A DNA stretch of 64,000 nucleotides from Bifidobacterium callitrichidarum (GTDB lineage Bacteria; Actinomycetota; Actinomycetes; Actinomycetales; Bifidobacteriaceae), in the NCBI RefSeq assembly GCF_003129905.1, contig NZ_QFFM01000013.1, positions 1-64,000 of the forward strand. The letters run 5' to 3'. The notes beneath the pieces are model-generated. The model had not been told where the DNA came from and made no database searches. It saw only the letters and a list, made by a program, of their open reading frames with translations. Made by a program: the position numbers and the translations under genes. Within the stretch, counting starts at the first letter, position 1. Each line of letters opens with the position of its first letter. Shown piece after piece: positions 52,540 to 61,846 of the stretch.

Positions 52540-53280
52540 CTACTCCCCCTGCGCGTACAGGCCGTGCTTGCCGATGTACTGCACCACACCGTCGGGCACC
52601 AGATACCAGACGGGCTCGTTGTGTTCGGCGCGGCGGCGCACGTCGGTCGAGGAGATGGCCAGAGCCGGGATCTCCAGCGTGTCCACCTTGCCTTCGGGCA
52701 GCTTCACGCCGGTCGGGCTGGAGTATCCGGGCCGGGTCACTGCCACGAAGTGCGCCAGATCCCACATCTTCTCGGCGTCCTTCCACTGCATGATCTCAGC
52801 CACGGCGTCCGCACCGGTGATGAAGAACAGCTCCGCATCCGGGTGCTGGGCGCGGATGTCGCGCAGCGTGTCGATGGTGTAGGTGACGCCCGGACGGTCG
52901 ATATCCACTCGGGAGACCGTGAACTTGGGATTAGAGGCCGTGGCGATCACGGTCATGAGGTACCGGTCCTCGGCGTTGGTCACATGCTTGTCCAGCTTGA
53001 ACACCGGCCGGCCGGTGGGCACGAAGATGACCTCGTCCAGATCGTAGACCCACGCCACCTCCGAAGCGGCGACCAGGTGACCGTTGTGGATCGGGTCGAA
53101 CGTGCCGCCCATGATGCCGATGCGCAGTCGCGTATGCCAGTTGCCGCGCGCCGAAAGCCGTCCGCGGCCGTGACCGGAGTGCTCGTCCTGACCGGACAGA
53201 TCGGACATGCGACGCATGGGTTCCGCCGCACCCGCCGCCTGCTGCAGGGCCGCGAGTTCGGTAGGTTCGGCGGCGCTCAT
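52540..53280 (-). CDS. nadD: Nicotinate-nucleotide adenylyltransferase
   Basis: Adenylates nicotinate mononucleotide in NAD synthesis. The nucleotidyltransferase core begins with [18 protein letters not shown] near residue 52 and includes the [15 protein letters not shown] loop and the ISSTDVRRR motif near 225. The total length of 246 includes a ~50-residue N-terminal extension rich in Ala, Gly and Arg that is not part of the fold. The start overlaps the upstream gene's stop by 4 nt (ATGA), which supports 53280. It is the last gene of the proA operon. Confidence 0.95.
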   Translation of the reverse strand: MSAAEPTELAALQQAAGAAEPMRRMSDLSGQDEHSGHGRGRLSARGNWHTRLRIGIMGGTFDPIHNGHLVAASEVAWVYDLDEVIFVPTGRPVFKLDKHVTNAEDRYLMTVIATASNPKFTVSRVDIDRPGVTYTIDTLRDIRAQHPDAELFFITGADAVAEIMQWKDAEKMWDLAHFVAVTRPGYSSPTGVKLPEGKVDTLEIPALAISSTDVRRRAEHNEPVWYLVPDGVVQYIGKHGLYAQGE

Positions 53281-53852
53281 GCCTGGCCGCCTTCGTCCGC
53301 CACCTGCGTCTCCTGCTCGATCTCGTCGGCGGTGGGGTCGGCCTCCTGCGGATCAATCTTGCCCATGTCCTCATCCCATTCGTCCTGCACCACACGGCGG
53401 ATCTCGGCGAAGGTGGGCAGCGGGAATCCGGGCTGGTAGAGTCGACGCACCTCGGCCACGCGCTCGGTGATGCGGATGAGCGTGTCCGTCATACCGTCGA
53501 TGTCGCCGTCACGCTCCATCTGGGAGAACTTGCCGATGTAGCCTTCCATGAGCTCCATGTGCTCGCGCACGGTGTGCAGCCGGGCCTCGTCCAGATCCAC
53601 CACGTCGGGCGAATCGGTTTCGGGCCAGCCGATGAGCACGGCGTCCGCGTATTCCAACGAGGCGCGCTGGGCGGCGGAGGCGATGCCGTCCTCGATTTGC
53701 ACGAGGAAGACATAGCGTACGATGCTCAGGCGCTCGGCCGCGATCTTGAGCCCAAGTTTGGGATCGTTCAGGTCGATGTCGTTGCGCAGGTCGGTCACCT
53801 GGCCGCCCTCCTTGGTCGTGCCGTTGACGACGTTGCCGTTGTTCTCGCTCAT
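53277..53852 (-). CDS. Uncharacterised protein coupled to proA and nadD
   Basis: A 191-residue soluble, acidic and mostly helical protein. It overlaps proA (ATGA, 53849-53852) and nadD (53277-53280) by 4 nt on each side, so all three are translationally coupled. The stretch [42 protein letters not shown] is the most ordered part; both ends are Asp/Glu-rich and likely disordered. I do not recognise the family or a catalytic motif. Tight coupling suggests a function connected to one of the flanking enzymes or to the ribosome-associated genes often found nearby in other actinobacteria, but this is inference. Confidence 0.75.
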   Translation of the reverse strand: MSENNGNVVNGTTKEGGQVTDLRNDIDLNDPKLGLKIAAERLSIVRYVFLVQIEDGIASAAQRASLEYADAVLIGWPETDSPDVVDLDEARLHTVREHMELMEGYIGKFSQMERDGDIDGMTDTLIRITERVAEVRRLYQPGFPLPTFAEIRRVVQDEWDEDMGKIDPQEADPTADEIEQETQVADEGGQA

Positions 53853-55144
53853 GCGCGCACCTGTCCTGTTCCGTATCCGATCCACTTGGTGGTGGTCATT
53901 TCACGCAGTCCCATGGGTCCGCGCGCGTGCATCTTCTGGGTGGAGATGCCGAGTTCGGCGCCGAAGCCGAACACGCCGCCGTCCGTGAAGCGTGTGGAGG
54001 CGTTGACCATGACCACTGCCGAGTCTATACGCTTGGTGAACGTTTCGATGGCTTCGTAATCCTCGGCGATGATGGATTCGGTATGGCCGGTGGAGTGCTC
54101 GTTGATGTGCGCGATGGCCTCGTCCAGATCATCGACCACCTTGACGCCCATCTTGAGGGCCAGGTATTCGGTGTCCCAGTCCTCCTCGGTGGCGTGGTTG
54201 AGCGTCAGCCCCTCGATCGAGGCGCCCTGGATGATGTCGTAGGAGATGGCGTCCGCCTGCAGCACCACGTCCGCCTGGCCCAGGGCCGTGGCGATGGCGG
54301 GCAGGAAGTCGGCGGCGACATCCTTGTGGACCAGCAGCTTTTCGGCGGCGTTGCACACGCCCACGCGCTGGGTCTTGGCGTTGAGGATGATCGGGATGGC
54401 CTTGTCGAGGTCGCCGGAACGGTCCACGTAGATGTGCACGTTGCCGGCTCCGGTTTCGATGACCGGCACCTTGGAGTTGCGCACCACGGCCTGGATGAGT
54501 CCCGCGCCGCCTCGCGGCACGAGCACGTCGATGTGGCCGCGCGCTTCCATCATGGCGGTGGCGCCGGCGCGTCCGAACTGATCCACGGACTGCACGAGGG
54601 CCGGGTCGAAGCCATAGGCCTCAAGCACGGGGGCGATCACGGACAGCGTGGCGGCGTTGGTGCGTTCGGCGGCGTGGCCTCCTCGAAGCAGCGCAGCGTT
54701 GCCGGATTTGAGGCACAGGCTGGCCACGTCCACGGTGACGTTCGGGCGGGCCTCGTAGATCATGCCGATCACGCCCATCGGCACGCGCGTCTGCGTCAGG
54801 CGCAGGCCGTTGGGCAGGTTGTATCCGCGCACGATCTTCCCTACCGGGTCGGGCAGGGTGGCCACGTGACGCACGCCGTTGGCTGCGGCGGCCACGCGCG
54901 GGATGTCGAAGAGCAGACGGTCGAGTTTGCCCGCGTCCATGCCGTTTTCCTTGGATTCGAGCATGTCGAGGGCGTTGGCGGCTTCGATCTCGCCGGCGTG
55001 CGCGTCCAGTGCGTCCGCGATGGCGAGCAGCAGCTCGTTCTTGGATTCGGTGTTTGCCCGGGCGAGGCGCTCCTGTGCGCGGGCGGCCCGATCGGCCTGG
55101 CCGCACACCGCGCTGAACACCTCGGGACTCAATGCTTCGCTCAT
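53849..55144 (-). CDS. proA: Gamma-glutamyl phosphate reductase
   Basis: Second enzyme of proline synthesis: NADPH-dependent reduction of gamma-glutamyl phosphate to glutamate semialdehyde. From the ATG at 55144 it has 431 residues. Hallmarks: [36 protein letters not shown], catalytic Cys in [15 protein letters not shown], and near the end [27 protein letters not shown]. The open frame extends further upstream through a palindromic repeat and is not used. proB is not adjacent. There is no strong ribosome-binding site. First gene of the proA-unknown-nadD unit. Confidence 0.96.
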   Translation of the reverse strand: MSEALSPEVFSAVCGQADRAARAQERLARANTESKNELLLAIADALDAHAGEIEAANALDMLESKENGMDAGKLDRLLFDIPRVAAAANGVRHVATLPDPVGKIVRGYNLPNGLRLTQTRVPMGVIGMIYEARPNVTVDVASLCLKSGNAALLRGGHAAERTNAATLSVIAPVLEAYGFDPALVQSVDQFGRAGATAMMEARGHIDVLVPRGGAGLIQAVVRNSKVPVIETGAGNVHIYVDRSGDLDKAIPIILNAKTQRVGVCNAAEKLLVHKDVAADFLPAIATALGQADVVLQADAISYDIIQGASIEGLTLNHATEEDWDTEYLALKMGVKVVDDLDEAIAHINEHSTGHTESIIAEDYEAIETFTKRIDSAVVMVNASTRFTDGGVFGFGAELGISTQKMHARGPMGLREMTTTKWIGYGTGQVRA

Positions 55145-55200
55145 AGAAGACAAGGGTAACGCACAATGCGGCATGGCGCTTGTTTCGGGCCAGATACGCG

Positions 55201-55380
55201 CTTGGCTCCCTCTGACGAGGGAGCTGGCAGCGAAGCTGACTGAGGGAGAGAAGCCGAGGCGATACCATCGCCGTGGAATCGTATCGACTGTAAGCCAATG
55301 CCTTTCCCAAACGGCTGACGCCGTACTTCTCTCCCTCAGTCTTGCTTCGCAAGCCAGCTCCCTCATCAGAGGGAGCCAAG
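55201..55380. repeat. Large inverted pair of double-palindrome repeats
   Basis: The left copy 55201-55253 begins CTTGGCTCCCTCTGACGAGG and ends GAGGGAGAGAAG. The right copy 55326-55380 is its inverse complement with a few differences. They flank about 72 bp of unique sequence. The whole can fold into a long cruciform and looks like a small non-autonomous element. I see no convincing target duplication. It separates glyA and proA. Confidence 0.8.
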
Positions 55381-55390
55381 ATGCTTACGA

Positions 55391-56698
55391 TCAGTGAATC
55401 TGGTCGAGGCCCGGGTAGAGCGGGAAGTCCTCGACGAGCTTGTCCACGCGGGCCTTGAGGGTCTCCACGTCGGCGGACGGGCCGGCGGCGAGCGCGGTGC
55501 CGATGATGTCGGCCACCTCCTCGTATTCCTTCGGTCCGAAGCCGCGGGTGGCCAGGGCGGAGGTGCCGATGCGCAGGCCGGAGGCCACGGAGGCCGGACG
55601 CGGATCGAACGGCACGGTGTTGCGGTTGATGGTGATGCCGCAGGCGGCGAGCAGGTCCTCGCCCTGCTTGCCGTCCATCTCGGAGTTGCGCAGATCCACC
55701 ATGACCAGGTGCACGTCGGTGCCGCCGGTCAGCACGGAGATGCCGTTGGCCTTGACGTCGTCCGCCATAAGGCGGTCGGCCAGGATCTTGGCGCCGTCGA
55801 GGGTGCGCTGCATGCGGTCCTTGAACTCCGGGGTGCCGGCCACCTTGAAGCTGACGGCCTTGCCGGCCACCACGTGCATGAGCGGGCCGCCCTGCTGGCC
55901 CGGGAACACGGAGGAGTTGAGCTTCTTGGCGTACTCCTCCTTGGCCAGGATGAAGCCGGAACGCGGACCGCCGAGCGTCTTGTGTGCCGTGGAGGAGACC
56001 ACGTCGGCGTACGGCACCGGGCTCGGGTGCAGGCCGGCGGCCACAAGGCCGGCGAAGTGGGCCATGTCGACCCAGAACTTGGCGCCCACCTCGTCGGCGA
56101 TCTCCTTGATGGCCTTGAAGTCCTCGATGCGCGGGTAGGCGGACCAGCCGCCGATGATCATGGCCGGGTGCACCTCGAGGGCGCGCTGGCGGATAATCTC
56201 CGGGTCGATGCGGAAGGTCTCGGGGTTCACGCCGTAGGCTTCGGCGTGGTAGAACTTGCCGGAGAAGTTGATCTTCATGCCGTGGGTCAGGTGGCCGCCG
56301 TGGTCGAGGGCCAGACCGAGCACGGTGTCGCCGGGCTTGACGAGCGCCTGGTAGACGGCGGCGTTGGCCTGGGCGCCGGAGTGCGGCTGGACGTTGGCGT
56401 ATTCGGCGCCGAACAGCTTCTTGGCGCGTTCGCGGGCGATGGTCTCGATCTGGTCCACGAACTCGCAGCCACCGTAGTAGCGGCGTCCCGGATAGCCTTC
56501 GGCGTACTTGTTGGTGAGCACGGAACCCTGGCACTGCAGCACGGCGCGCGGTACGAAGTTTTCGGAGGCGATCATCTCCAGGCCGCCCTGCTGGCGGTGC
56601 AGCTCGGAGTCGAGCAGCTGGGCGATCTCGGGATCGGTCTCGCTGATGGGCGCGTTGAAGGCGTCGGTTGCGGTCTGTGCGAGGGGTGAAGCGGTCAT
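55391..56698 (-). CDS. glyA: Serine hydroxymethyltransferase
   Basis: PLP enzyme that converts serine and tetrahydrofolate to glycine and methylene-tetrahydrofolate, feeding FolD. 435 residues, typical length. Motifs: [64 protein letters not shown] and the PLP lysine in [17 protein letters not shown]... loop residues [12 protein letters not shown] are near the C-terminus. AAGGAG 5-6 nt before the ATG fixes the start. It is divergent from thrC. Confidence 0.98.
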   Translation of the reverse strand: MTASPLAQTATDAFNAPISETDPEIAQLLDSELHRQQGGLEMIASENFVPRAVLQCQGSVLTNKYAEGYPGRRYYGGCEFVDQIETIARERAKKLFGAEYANVQPHSGAQANAAVYQALVKPGDTVLGLALDHGGHLTHGMKINFSGKFYHAEAYGVNPETFRIDPEIIRQRALEVHPAMIIGGWSAYPRIEDFKAIKEIADEVGAKFWVDMAHFAGLVAAGLHPSPVPYADVVSSTAHKTLGGPRSGFILAKEEYAKKLNSSVFPGQQGGPLMHVVAGKAVSFKVAGTPEFKDRMQRTLDGAKILADRLMADDVKANGISVLTGGTDVHLVMVDLRNSEMDGKQGEDLLAACGITINRNTVPFDPRPASVASGLRIGTSALATRGFGPKEYEEVADIIGTALAAGPSADVETLKARVDKLVEDFPLYPGLDQIH

Positions 56699-57103
56699 GG
56701 GTGCTCCTTAGTGGTGTGGATAACGACTGGTTTGCCGTTCGGGGCTACTGTACGTTCCGTTTGTGGCCGTTCTGTTTCCGTACGACGATTCCGCCGGTGT
56801 TTCACAGGTCGTTTCACGACCGGTGCGCACATCATGCGCCATCGCCGGCCTTGCGTCCGGCAGACCCGCACGCGGCCCGTATACCGGCCATCATGGCCCG
56901 GATCGCACATGACGGGAAGGCAAAGTCCCATATCCCGGACATCGCGACGCGCCGTCTCACCATGCGGACGCGCAGCTCCCTCGCGTCACACATCCGGCGG
57001 CTTTCCTCCATCATGCGGGAACCCCCGCTCCCCTGACCGAGGCCCACGGTAGACTTAAGAGGATTCAATCATCCCTTAAGGCTTCAAGGATTAAGGATTC
57101 ACC
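56699..57103. other. 405-bp divergent region between glyA and thrC
   Basis: No convincing gene: the only frames are short and overlap on both strands. It contains the hairpin GGTCGT-ttc-ACGACC (56807-56821) and a GTTTCAC direct repeat around it. A GCCGG...CCGGC inverted pair lies near 56846-56863. I searched by eye for glycine, ZTP and SAM riboswitch cores in the glyA orientation and did not find one. Both promoters must lie here, but I cannot place them with confidence. Confidence 0.5.
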
Positions 57104-58594
57104 GTGGCTACCACCTTCCATTCCACCCGCAGCACCACCGACTCGCTGACCGCCAAGCAGGCCATCCGCAAGGGCATCGCCGACGACGGCGGCCTGTTCG
57201 TCTCGGATGACCTGGGCAAGACCAAGGTGGACATCGCCTCCCTGCCCGGCAAGACGTATCAGGAGATCGCCGCGGAGGTGCTCGGCGTGCTGCTGCCGGA
57301 CTTCACGGCCGAGGAGCTGGGCCAGTGCATCGTGGACGCCTACGGCGACCAGTGGTCGGACGAGCGCATCACGCCGCTCAAGCCCCTGGGCGACGACTAC
57401 ATCCTCGAGCTGTTCAACGGCCCGACCTCCGCATTCAAGGACGTGGCCCTGCAGATCCTTCCGCGCTTCATGGCGCACACCACCCCGGCCGACGGCGACC
57501 CGGACGAGAAGATCATGATCCTCACCGCCACCTCCGGCGACACGGGTAAGGCCGCGCTGGCCGGTTTCGCGGACGCCCCGGGCACCGCCATCACCGTCTT
57601 CTACCCGGAAGGCAAGGTGAGCCAGGTCCAGGAGCTGCAGATGACCACGCAGACCGGCGCGAACGTGAACGTGGCGGCCGTGCAGGGCAACTTCGACGAC
57701 GCACAGTCCGCGGTCAAGCGCATCTTCGGCGACCGCGTGCTGGCGGACAAGCTCGCCGCCGAATCGCATGTGGTGCTTTCCTCCGCCAACTCCATCAATG
57801 TGGGCCGCCTGGTGCCGCAGGTGGTCTACTACTTCTCCGCGTACGCGCAGCTGCTCGCCGACCAGGTGATCAACGTGGGCGACGAGGTGGAGTTCGTGGT
57901 GCCCACCGGCAACTTCGGCGACATCCTGGCCGGCTACTACGCCAAGCTGCTGGGCCTGCCGGTCAAGCACCTCGTGGTGGCATCCGACAAGAACAACGTG
58001 CTGTTCGACTTCCTGACCACCGGCACGTACAACCGCCAGCGCCCGTTCTTCCAGACCATCTCCCCCTCGATGGATATCCTCATCTCCTCCAACCTGGAGC
58101 GCATGCTCTACTACTTCTCCGAGGGCGACACCCGTCTGATCTCCATGCTCATGAACGACCTCAACAAGTGGGGCGCTTATGAGGTGCCGGAGCCGCTGCT
58201 GGCCCAGATCCGCCAGATCTTCGGCACCGGCTGGGCCGACGAGGACCAGGTGCGCGAGGCCATCAAGCACTGCTGGGACGAGAACCACTACGTCATCGAC
58301 CCGCACACCGCCTGCGGCTACTACCTGCTGGAGCAGATGCCGCGCGACCCGCTGACCCCGCGCGTGCTGCTATCCACCGCGAGCCCGTACAAGTTCCCGC
58401 GCGTGGTGAACGAGGCCCTGGGCTTCGACGCCACCGGCACCGACTTCGAATGCATGGACGTGCTCTCCCGCGAGACCGGCACCACCGCCCCCGCCGCGCT
58501 GCGCGGTCTGGAGCATGCCGAGGTGCGTTTCGACACGGTCGTGCCGATCGACGGCATGGAGCGTTTCGTGGCCAACGCCGCCGAAGCGCTGTAA
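57104..58594 (+). CDS. thrC: Threonine synthase
   Basis: PLP enzyme that converts O-phosphohomoserine to threonine. The 496 residues match the longer fungal/enterobacterial-type form. The N-terminus holds FHSTRSTTDSLTAKQAIRKGIADDGGLFV. The PLP lysine lies in LFNGPTSAFKDVALQ, ILTATSGDTGKAAL binds the phosphate, and further motifs are NSINVGRLVPQVVYYF and VPTGNFGDILAGYYAK. It starts at GTG 57104 with AAGGA about 6 nt upstream. It stands alone, divergent from glyA, and ends in two tandem hairpins. Confidence 0.97.
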   Translation: MATTFHSTRSTTDSLTAKQAIRKGIADDGGLFVSDDLGKTKVDIASLPGKTYQEIAAEVLGVLLPDFTAEELGQCIVDAYGDQWSDERITPLKPLGDDYILELFNGPTSAFKDVALQILPRFMAHTTPADGDPDEKIMILTATSGDTGKAALAGFADAPGTAITVFYPEGKVSQVQELQMTTQTGANVNVAAVQGNFDDAQSAVKRIFGDRVLADKLAAESHVVLSSANSINVGRLVPQVVYYFSAYAQLLADQVINVGDEVEFVVPTGNFGDILAGYYAKLLGLPVKHLVVASDKNNVLFDFLTTGTYNRQRPFFQTISPSMDILISSNLERMLYYFSEGDTRLISMLMNDLNKWGAYEVPEPLLAQIRQIFGTGWADEDQVREAIKHCWDENHYVIDPHTACGYYLLEQMPRDPLTPRVLLSTASPYKFPRVVNEALGFDATGTDFECMDVLSRETGTTAPAALRGLEHAEVRFDTVVPIDGMERFVANAAEAL

Positions 58595-58596
58595 AC

Positions 58597-58711
58597 GGCA
58601 CGAAACGCAAGTTCCGAACGTCGTCGACTTGCGTTTCGTGCCATATCGAGACACCGAAACGGGGCGAAACGCAACATCGCATCGTCGCGAACTTGCGTTT
58701 CGCCCCGTTTC
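58597..58711. terminator. Twin related hairpins after thrC
   Basis: First stem 58597-58612/58627-58642 (GGCACGAAACGCAAGT, 16 bp). Second stem 58656-58674/58693-58711 (GAAACGGGGCGAAACGCAA, 19 bp). Both are perfect, share CGAAACGCAA, and have loops with similar sequence (CGAACGTCGTCG, CATCGTCGCGAAC). They sit between convergent thrC and the ABC permease gene and probably terminate both. Confidence 0.75.
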
Positions 58712-58743
58712 CATTGGACGGAGGCCCCTGCGGACCATGAGAC

Positions 58744-59463
58744 CTACAGTTCCTTGGCGCTCCAGATGCGCAGGGAGATGCGGTAGGACACCGTGATGGC
58801 CAGAATGGCTACGGCGGTGATCACGACCCATCCGACCGGGGACACCGTGACGGACGTGGACAATATCTGCAGGCGCAGACCGTCAGGCAGAAGCAGCATG
58901 ATGATCTGCGCGGCGAAGAACACGGTGATGGCACCGACGAACAGCCTCGAATAGGCCTTGACGAAATCGCCGCAGGAGTAGAACACCGGAATCACTATGG
59001 ATGCCAGCACCACGAATGCGGCCATGGCAAGCGGCACGACCGTGGCGAGCGCGCTCAGGCCGATGCCGAACCACAGTCTGGACAGTGCGATTTCGATGCC
59101 GAGCTCCGTAAAGCAAATCACAAACAGCACGCCCGCGGAGCAGTAGCGCATATTGACCTGCGTGCGGCGGGACACCGGCATCACGCCGATCATCCGGGCC
59201 GAGGCCAGCTGATTGTCGCTGTTGAACTGGAACATCACGGCGATGGACGCCACCCAGTACATGACGGTCAGATACGACATGACCGTGAGCGGCAGTCCCG
59301 ATTCCTCCGGCCCCGATTGCCAGGTGAACGCGGTGAATACCAGTGGGGCCAGGAATGCGATGACGTTCATCACCATGGAGTTGCCGGTGATGGCGGCGAA
59401 ATCCATGCGCATGGCGATGCGCTCGGCATGCGCATGAATGTTGTTATCCGCTATGAATGCCAT
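58744..59463 (-). CDS. ABC-2 type transporter permease (second subunit)
   Basis: A 239-residue protein with six hydrophobic helices and no other domain. It is similar in length and ending (SLRIWSAKEL against SLHIYLAKEF) to the upstream gene product, so the two permeases are diverged paralogues that probably pair as a heterodimer. The conserved segment ARMIGVMPVSRRTQVNMRY matches NNWMNGVIPVRRVHQVIGRY of the partner. Its start overlaps the partner's stop (TGATG). It belongs to the GntR-ATPase-permease-permease operon. Transported substrate unknown; export of antibiotics or lipids is common in YtrA-regulated systems. Confidence 0.82.
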   Translation of the reverse strand: MAFIADNNIHAHAERIAMRMDFAAITGNSMVMNVIAFLAPLVFTAFTWQSGPEESGLPLTVMSYLTVMYWVASIAVMFQFNSDNQLASARMIGVMPVSRRTQVNMRYCSAGVLFVICFTELGIEIALSRLWFGIGLSALATVVPLAMAAFVVLASIVIPVFYSCGDFVKAYSRLFVGAITVFFAAQIIMLLLPDGLRLQILSTSVTVSPVGWVVITAVAILAITVSYRISLRIWSAKEL

Positions 59464-60182
59464 CAGAACTCCTTAGCGAGATAAATGTGCAACGACACGG
59501 CGAGCGAGGAAGCCACGGCGACCGCCGCCAAAACCACTCCACCCAAAGCCGGCCAGATTACGTCCGCGCCCGACATGACCTCGGTCGACGACACCACCCA
59601 TGAAATCAGGGCGTCAATCACCGCAGGAACTAGTTTGGCGAGCAGTGCGAATGCAGCGGCCACCACCGCACCGAACCCTATGCAGATGAGCATCATCGTC
59701 AGCAACGCCTTCTGATAGGTGAACCGGTAGCACAATGGGAGCATCACCGCTTCCAGCAATGCATACGCCACGACCGCAATCAGCACGGACACCGCCAACT
59801 CGGGCAGCAGCAGCGTTCCGGATTCGAACCACATGCCGGCTCCAGCGCAGAGCGCGACCTCCAACGCCAATATCAGCATGCACACGGCCATCACAAGATA
59901 CCGGCCGATCACCTGATGGACACGACGAACCGGAATCACGCCGTTCATCCAATTGTTCCGCCCCTGCTGCTCAAAGGTGAATGTATTGAGCGGCAACAAG
60001 GCGAGCATCGCGGAGACACCACCAACGGCGGCTCCAGGCATATAGCTGACACCGCCCGAGATGCTCCCGAGCAGTATCATCGCAGCCGGAAACCCTATGA
60101 GCAGGACCACTATCGAGAACATGCCCTGTGAAGCAACTCGCCGCACATCCAATACGAACGCGCGCAGTACCCCGGTCATCAT
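59463..60182 (-). CDS. ABC-2 type transporter permease (first subunit)
   Basis: A 239-residue, six-helix membrane protein. Its ATG at 60182 overlaps the ATPase stop by 4 nt (ATGA), which decides the start against the longer frame that runs back into the ATPase gene. Cytoplasmic loop EQQGRNNWMNGVIPVRRVHQV probably contacts the ATPase. The paralogue follows with a TGATG overlap. Together with the ATPase it forms a complete exporter. Confidence 0.82.
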   Translation of the reverse strand: MMTGVLRAFVLDVRRVASQGMFSIVVLLIGFPAAMILLGSISGGVSYMPGAAVGGVSAMLALLPLNTFTFEQQGRNNWMNGVIPVRRVHQVIGRYLVMAVCMLILALEVALCAGAGMWFESGTLLLPELAVSVLIAVVAYALLEAVMLPLCYRFTYQKALLTMMLICIGFGAVVAAAFALLAKLVPAVIDALISWVVSSTEVMSGADVIWPALGGVVLAAVAVASSLAVSLHIYLAKEF

Positions 60183-61105
60183 GCCACCTCCATGGCGCGC
60201 GCGGCGTCGTCCGTATTGGTCAGTCGGATGATGTCGTCGATGGAGGCGGGTTCGGCGGTGAGCGGAGCCGCCCAATGCTGTCCGCCCTCGGCCTTGAGAC
60301 CCCCGATTTTGCCGAGATCCTCGGTGCGCACGAGTGCGTCGAAGCCGGTTTCGTATCGGTGGACGCCGACCGCGACACCTTTGACGTCGGGCGCCAGGTC
60401 GTCCGGCCCGCCCTTGACCAGGCGGAAGGATTCCTCGAATTCGTCCTTGGGGCCGGTGAAGTAGAGCTTGCCGCGCGTGATGTAGGTGATGAAGTCGGCG
60501 GCGCGTTCGAGGTCGGCGGTGATGTGCGTGGAGAACAGCACGCTGCGCTCGCCGTCCGTGATGTAGTTCTGGAGGATGTCCATGAGTTCGTCGCGGGCAA
60601 GCACGTCAAGGCCGCTGGTGGGTTCGTCCAACACCAGCAGTTTGGCGTCGTGGCTCAGCGCCACGGCGAGCATGAGCTTCATCTGCATGCCGCGGGAGAG
60701 TTCCTTCACGCGCTTCTTGCGGTCCAGGCCGAAGCGCTTGAGGTAATTGTCGAAAGTCTCATGGTTCCATGCGAGATACATCGCCGCCATGGTCTGTTCG
60801 ACCTTGTTCACCGTCCACGTCTCGATGAAGTAGCTGGAGTCGAAGACCACGCCGAGGTTTTCCTTGACGGTTTCCTCGTCGGCGAGGTTGTCGAGGCCGA
60901 ACACGTGGATTTCGCCGGCATCTCGGCGAATCATGTTCAAGATGAGCTTGATGAGCGTGGACTTGCCGGCGCCGTTCGGGCCGATGAGGCCCATGATGTA
61001 GCCGGCCGGCAGGTCGAAGGTGACGTCGTCCAGCGTGAAGCCGGAATCGTAATGCTTGGTTGCGCCGGTGATGGACAGCGCCATCGGCGATTGGTCAATG
61101 GTCAT
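60179..61105 (-). CDS. ABC transporter ATP-binding protein
   Basis: A 308-residue ATPase. Walker A is GLIGPNGAGKSTLIKL near 40, the Q-loop lies near GVVFDSSYF, the signature is ELSRGMQMKLMLAVAL, Walker B is LLVLDEPTSGLD and the switch His lies in LFSTHITADLE. The last ~80 residues are a variable extension common in ABC-2 exporters of the YtrB/bacitracin-type class. The ATG at 61105 is chosen because the extra N-terminus from 61156 does not match the family. The GntR gene lies 109 bp upstream, beyond a double-palindrome repeat. Confidence 0.9.
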   Translation of the reverse strand: MTIDQSPMALSITGATKHYDSGFTLDDVTFDLPAGYIMGLIGPNGAGKSTLIKLILNMIRRDAGEIHVFGLDNLADEETVKENLGVVFDSSYFIETWTVNKVEQTMAAMYLAWNHETFDNYLKRFGLDRKKRVKELSRGMQMKLMLAVALSHDAKLLVLDEPTSGLDVLARDELMDILQNYITDGERSVLFSTHITADLERAADFITYITRGKLYFTGPKDEFEESFRLVKGGPDDLAPDVKGVAVGVHRYETGFDALVRTEDLGKIGGLKAEGGQHWAAPLTAEPASIDDIIRLTNTDDAARAMEVA

Positions 61106-61163
61106 AACAATGCCTTGCCTTTCATCGGATGATAAGCAATGCCAAATGCATGTCATCCATGTG

Positions 61164-61213
61164 ACTACCCCTCAGTCGTGCTTCGCACGCCAGCTCCTCT
61201 GACAAGGGGAGCC
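61164..61213 (-). repeat. Dispersed double-palindrome repeat between gntR and the ATPase gene
   Basis: ACTACCCCTCAGTCGTGCTT...GCACGCCAGCTCCTCT-GACA-AGGGGAGCC. It starts directly after the GntR stop codon (1 nt away) and lies inside the operon, so it may act as an attenuator between repressor and transporter. Confidence 0.8.
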
Positions 61214-61594
61214 CTAGGAGGGGAGTTTTTCGTATTCCTCGGCGAGCATCCGGGTCAGATCGGTCAGCGGCATGTCCGCGGCCTTGGCGGCGCGGACGGC
61301 TTCGGCGAGGCTCGTGCGGGCCTGGGCCTCGAGCTGATTGCGCATCAGCTCGTTGCCCTTGTCCATCACGAAGGTGCCCTTGCCTTGGATGTTCTGCACC
61401 ACGCCCTCATCGGCCAGTTCGTTGTATGCCCTGGTGACGGTGAGCACGGAGATGCGCAGTTCCTTGGCGAGCTTCCTCAGGGAAGGCAGAGCTTCCCCCG
61501 CCTTGAGCTCGCCGTTCAGGACGCTAGCGCGAATCTGATTCTTGATCTGCTCGTAGATGGGTTCGCCGGACACGGATGAGATGATCAGTTTCAT
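61214..61594 (-). CDS. GntR family regulator, YtrA subfamily
   Basis: A 126-residue repressor. The N-terminal winged helix reads PIYEQIKNQIRASVLNGELKAGEALPSLRKLAKEL, then ISVLTVTRAYNELADEGVVQNIQGKGTFV. Only ~45 residues follow, as in the YtrA subfamily, which lacks a large effector domain and controls adjacent ABC-2 transporters. AGGGG 6 nt before the ATG at 61594 supports the start. Its promoter carries inverted repeats (61654-61666), so it probably represses itself and the transporter. Confidence 0.92.
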   Translation of the reverse strand: MKLIISSVSGEPIYEQIKNQIRASVLNGELKAGEALPSLRKLAKELRISVLTVTRAYNELADEGVVQNIQGKGTFVMDKGNELMRNQLEAQARTSLAEAVRAAKAADMPLTDLTRMLAEEYEKLPS

Positions 61595-61653
61595 CTATGC
61601 CCCTTTCGGTTGGTTTCGTTATAGCGCTCGCAGCTGTTCAGCTGTTATATATC

Positions 61654-61666
61654 ACAGTATAACTGT
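61654..61666. promoter_or_regulatory. Probable GntR/YtrA operator
   Basis: ACAGT-ATA-ACTGT is an inverted repeat overlapping the likely -10 of gntR. On the minus strand TTGACA is followed by TATACT at 15 bp. Related half-sites (TGTTATA, TATAACA) occur at 61642-61648 and 61690-61698, which suggests cooperative binding. Confidence 0.55.
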
Positions 61667-61846
61667 TATGGTTCACTGTCAAGGTGTGTTGTATAACAGT
61701 AGAACAGCACGGGTGCCACGCAGGGTCGATGATGGGCAACGAAGAGACCGACAATGAACAGTTAGCGAACAATCCCGGGAGAGCCCCGACCGACCACGAG
61801 TCGAAACATTCGTCATGCCTACAATGGCCCCGGAAAGGGGCCTGAT

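Noticed and set aside
55145-55366. N-terminal extension of proA
   Set aside because: It would translate the palindromic repeat, and the family N-terminus begins at [10 protein letters not shown] (55144).
54621-56534. 637-codon minus-strand frame across glyA and proA
   Set aside because: Arg/Pro/Gly-rich shadow that crosses the palindromic repeat and two well-supported genes in another frame.
56832-57068. 78-codon minus-strand frame between thrC and glyA
   Set aside because: No ribosome-binding site, Arg/Met-rich composition and no domain; likely chance.
56699-57103. Possible riboswitch (glycine, ZTP or SAM) upstream of glyA or thrC
   Set aside because: I could not match the conserved core of any of these classes by eye; only simple hairpins are visible. 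A covariance-model search would decide.
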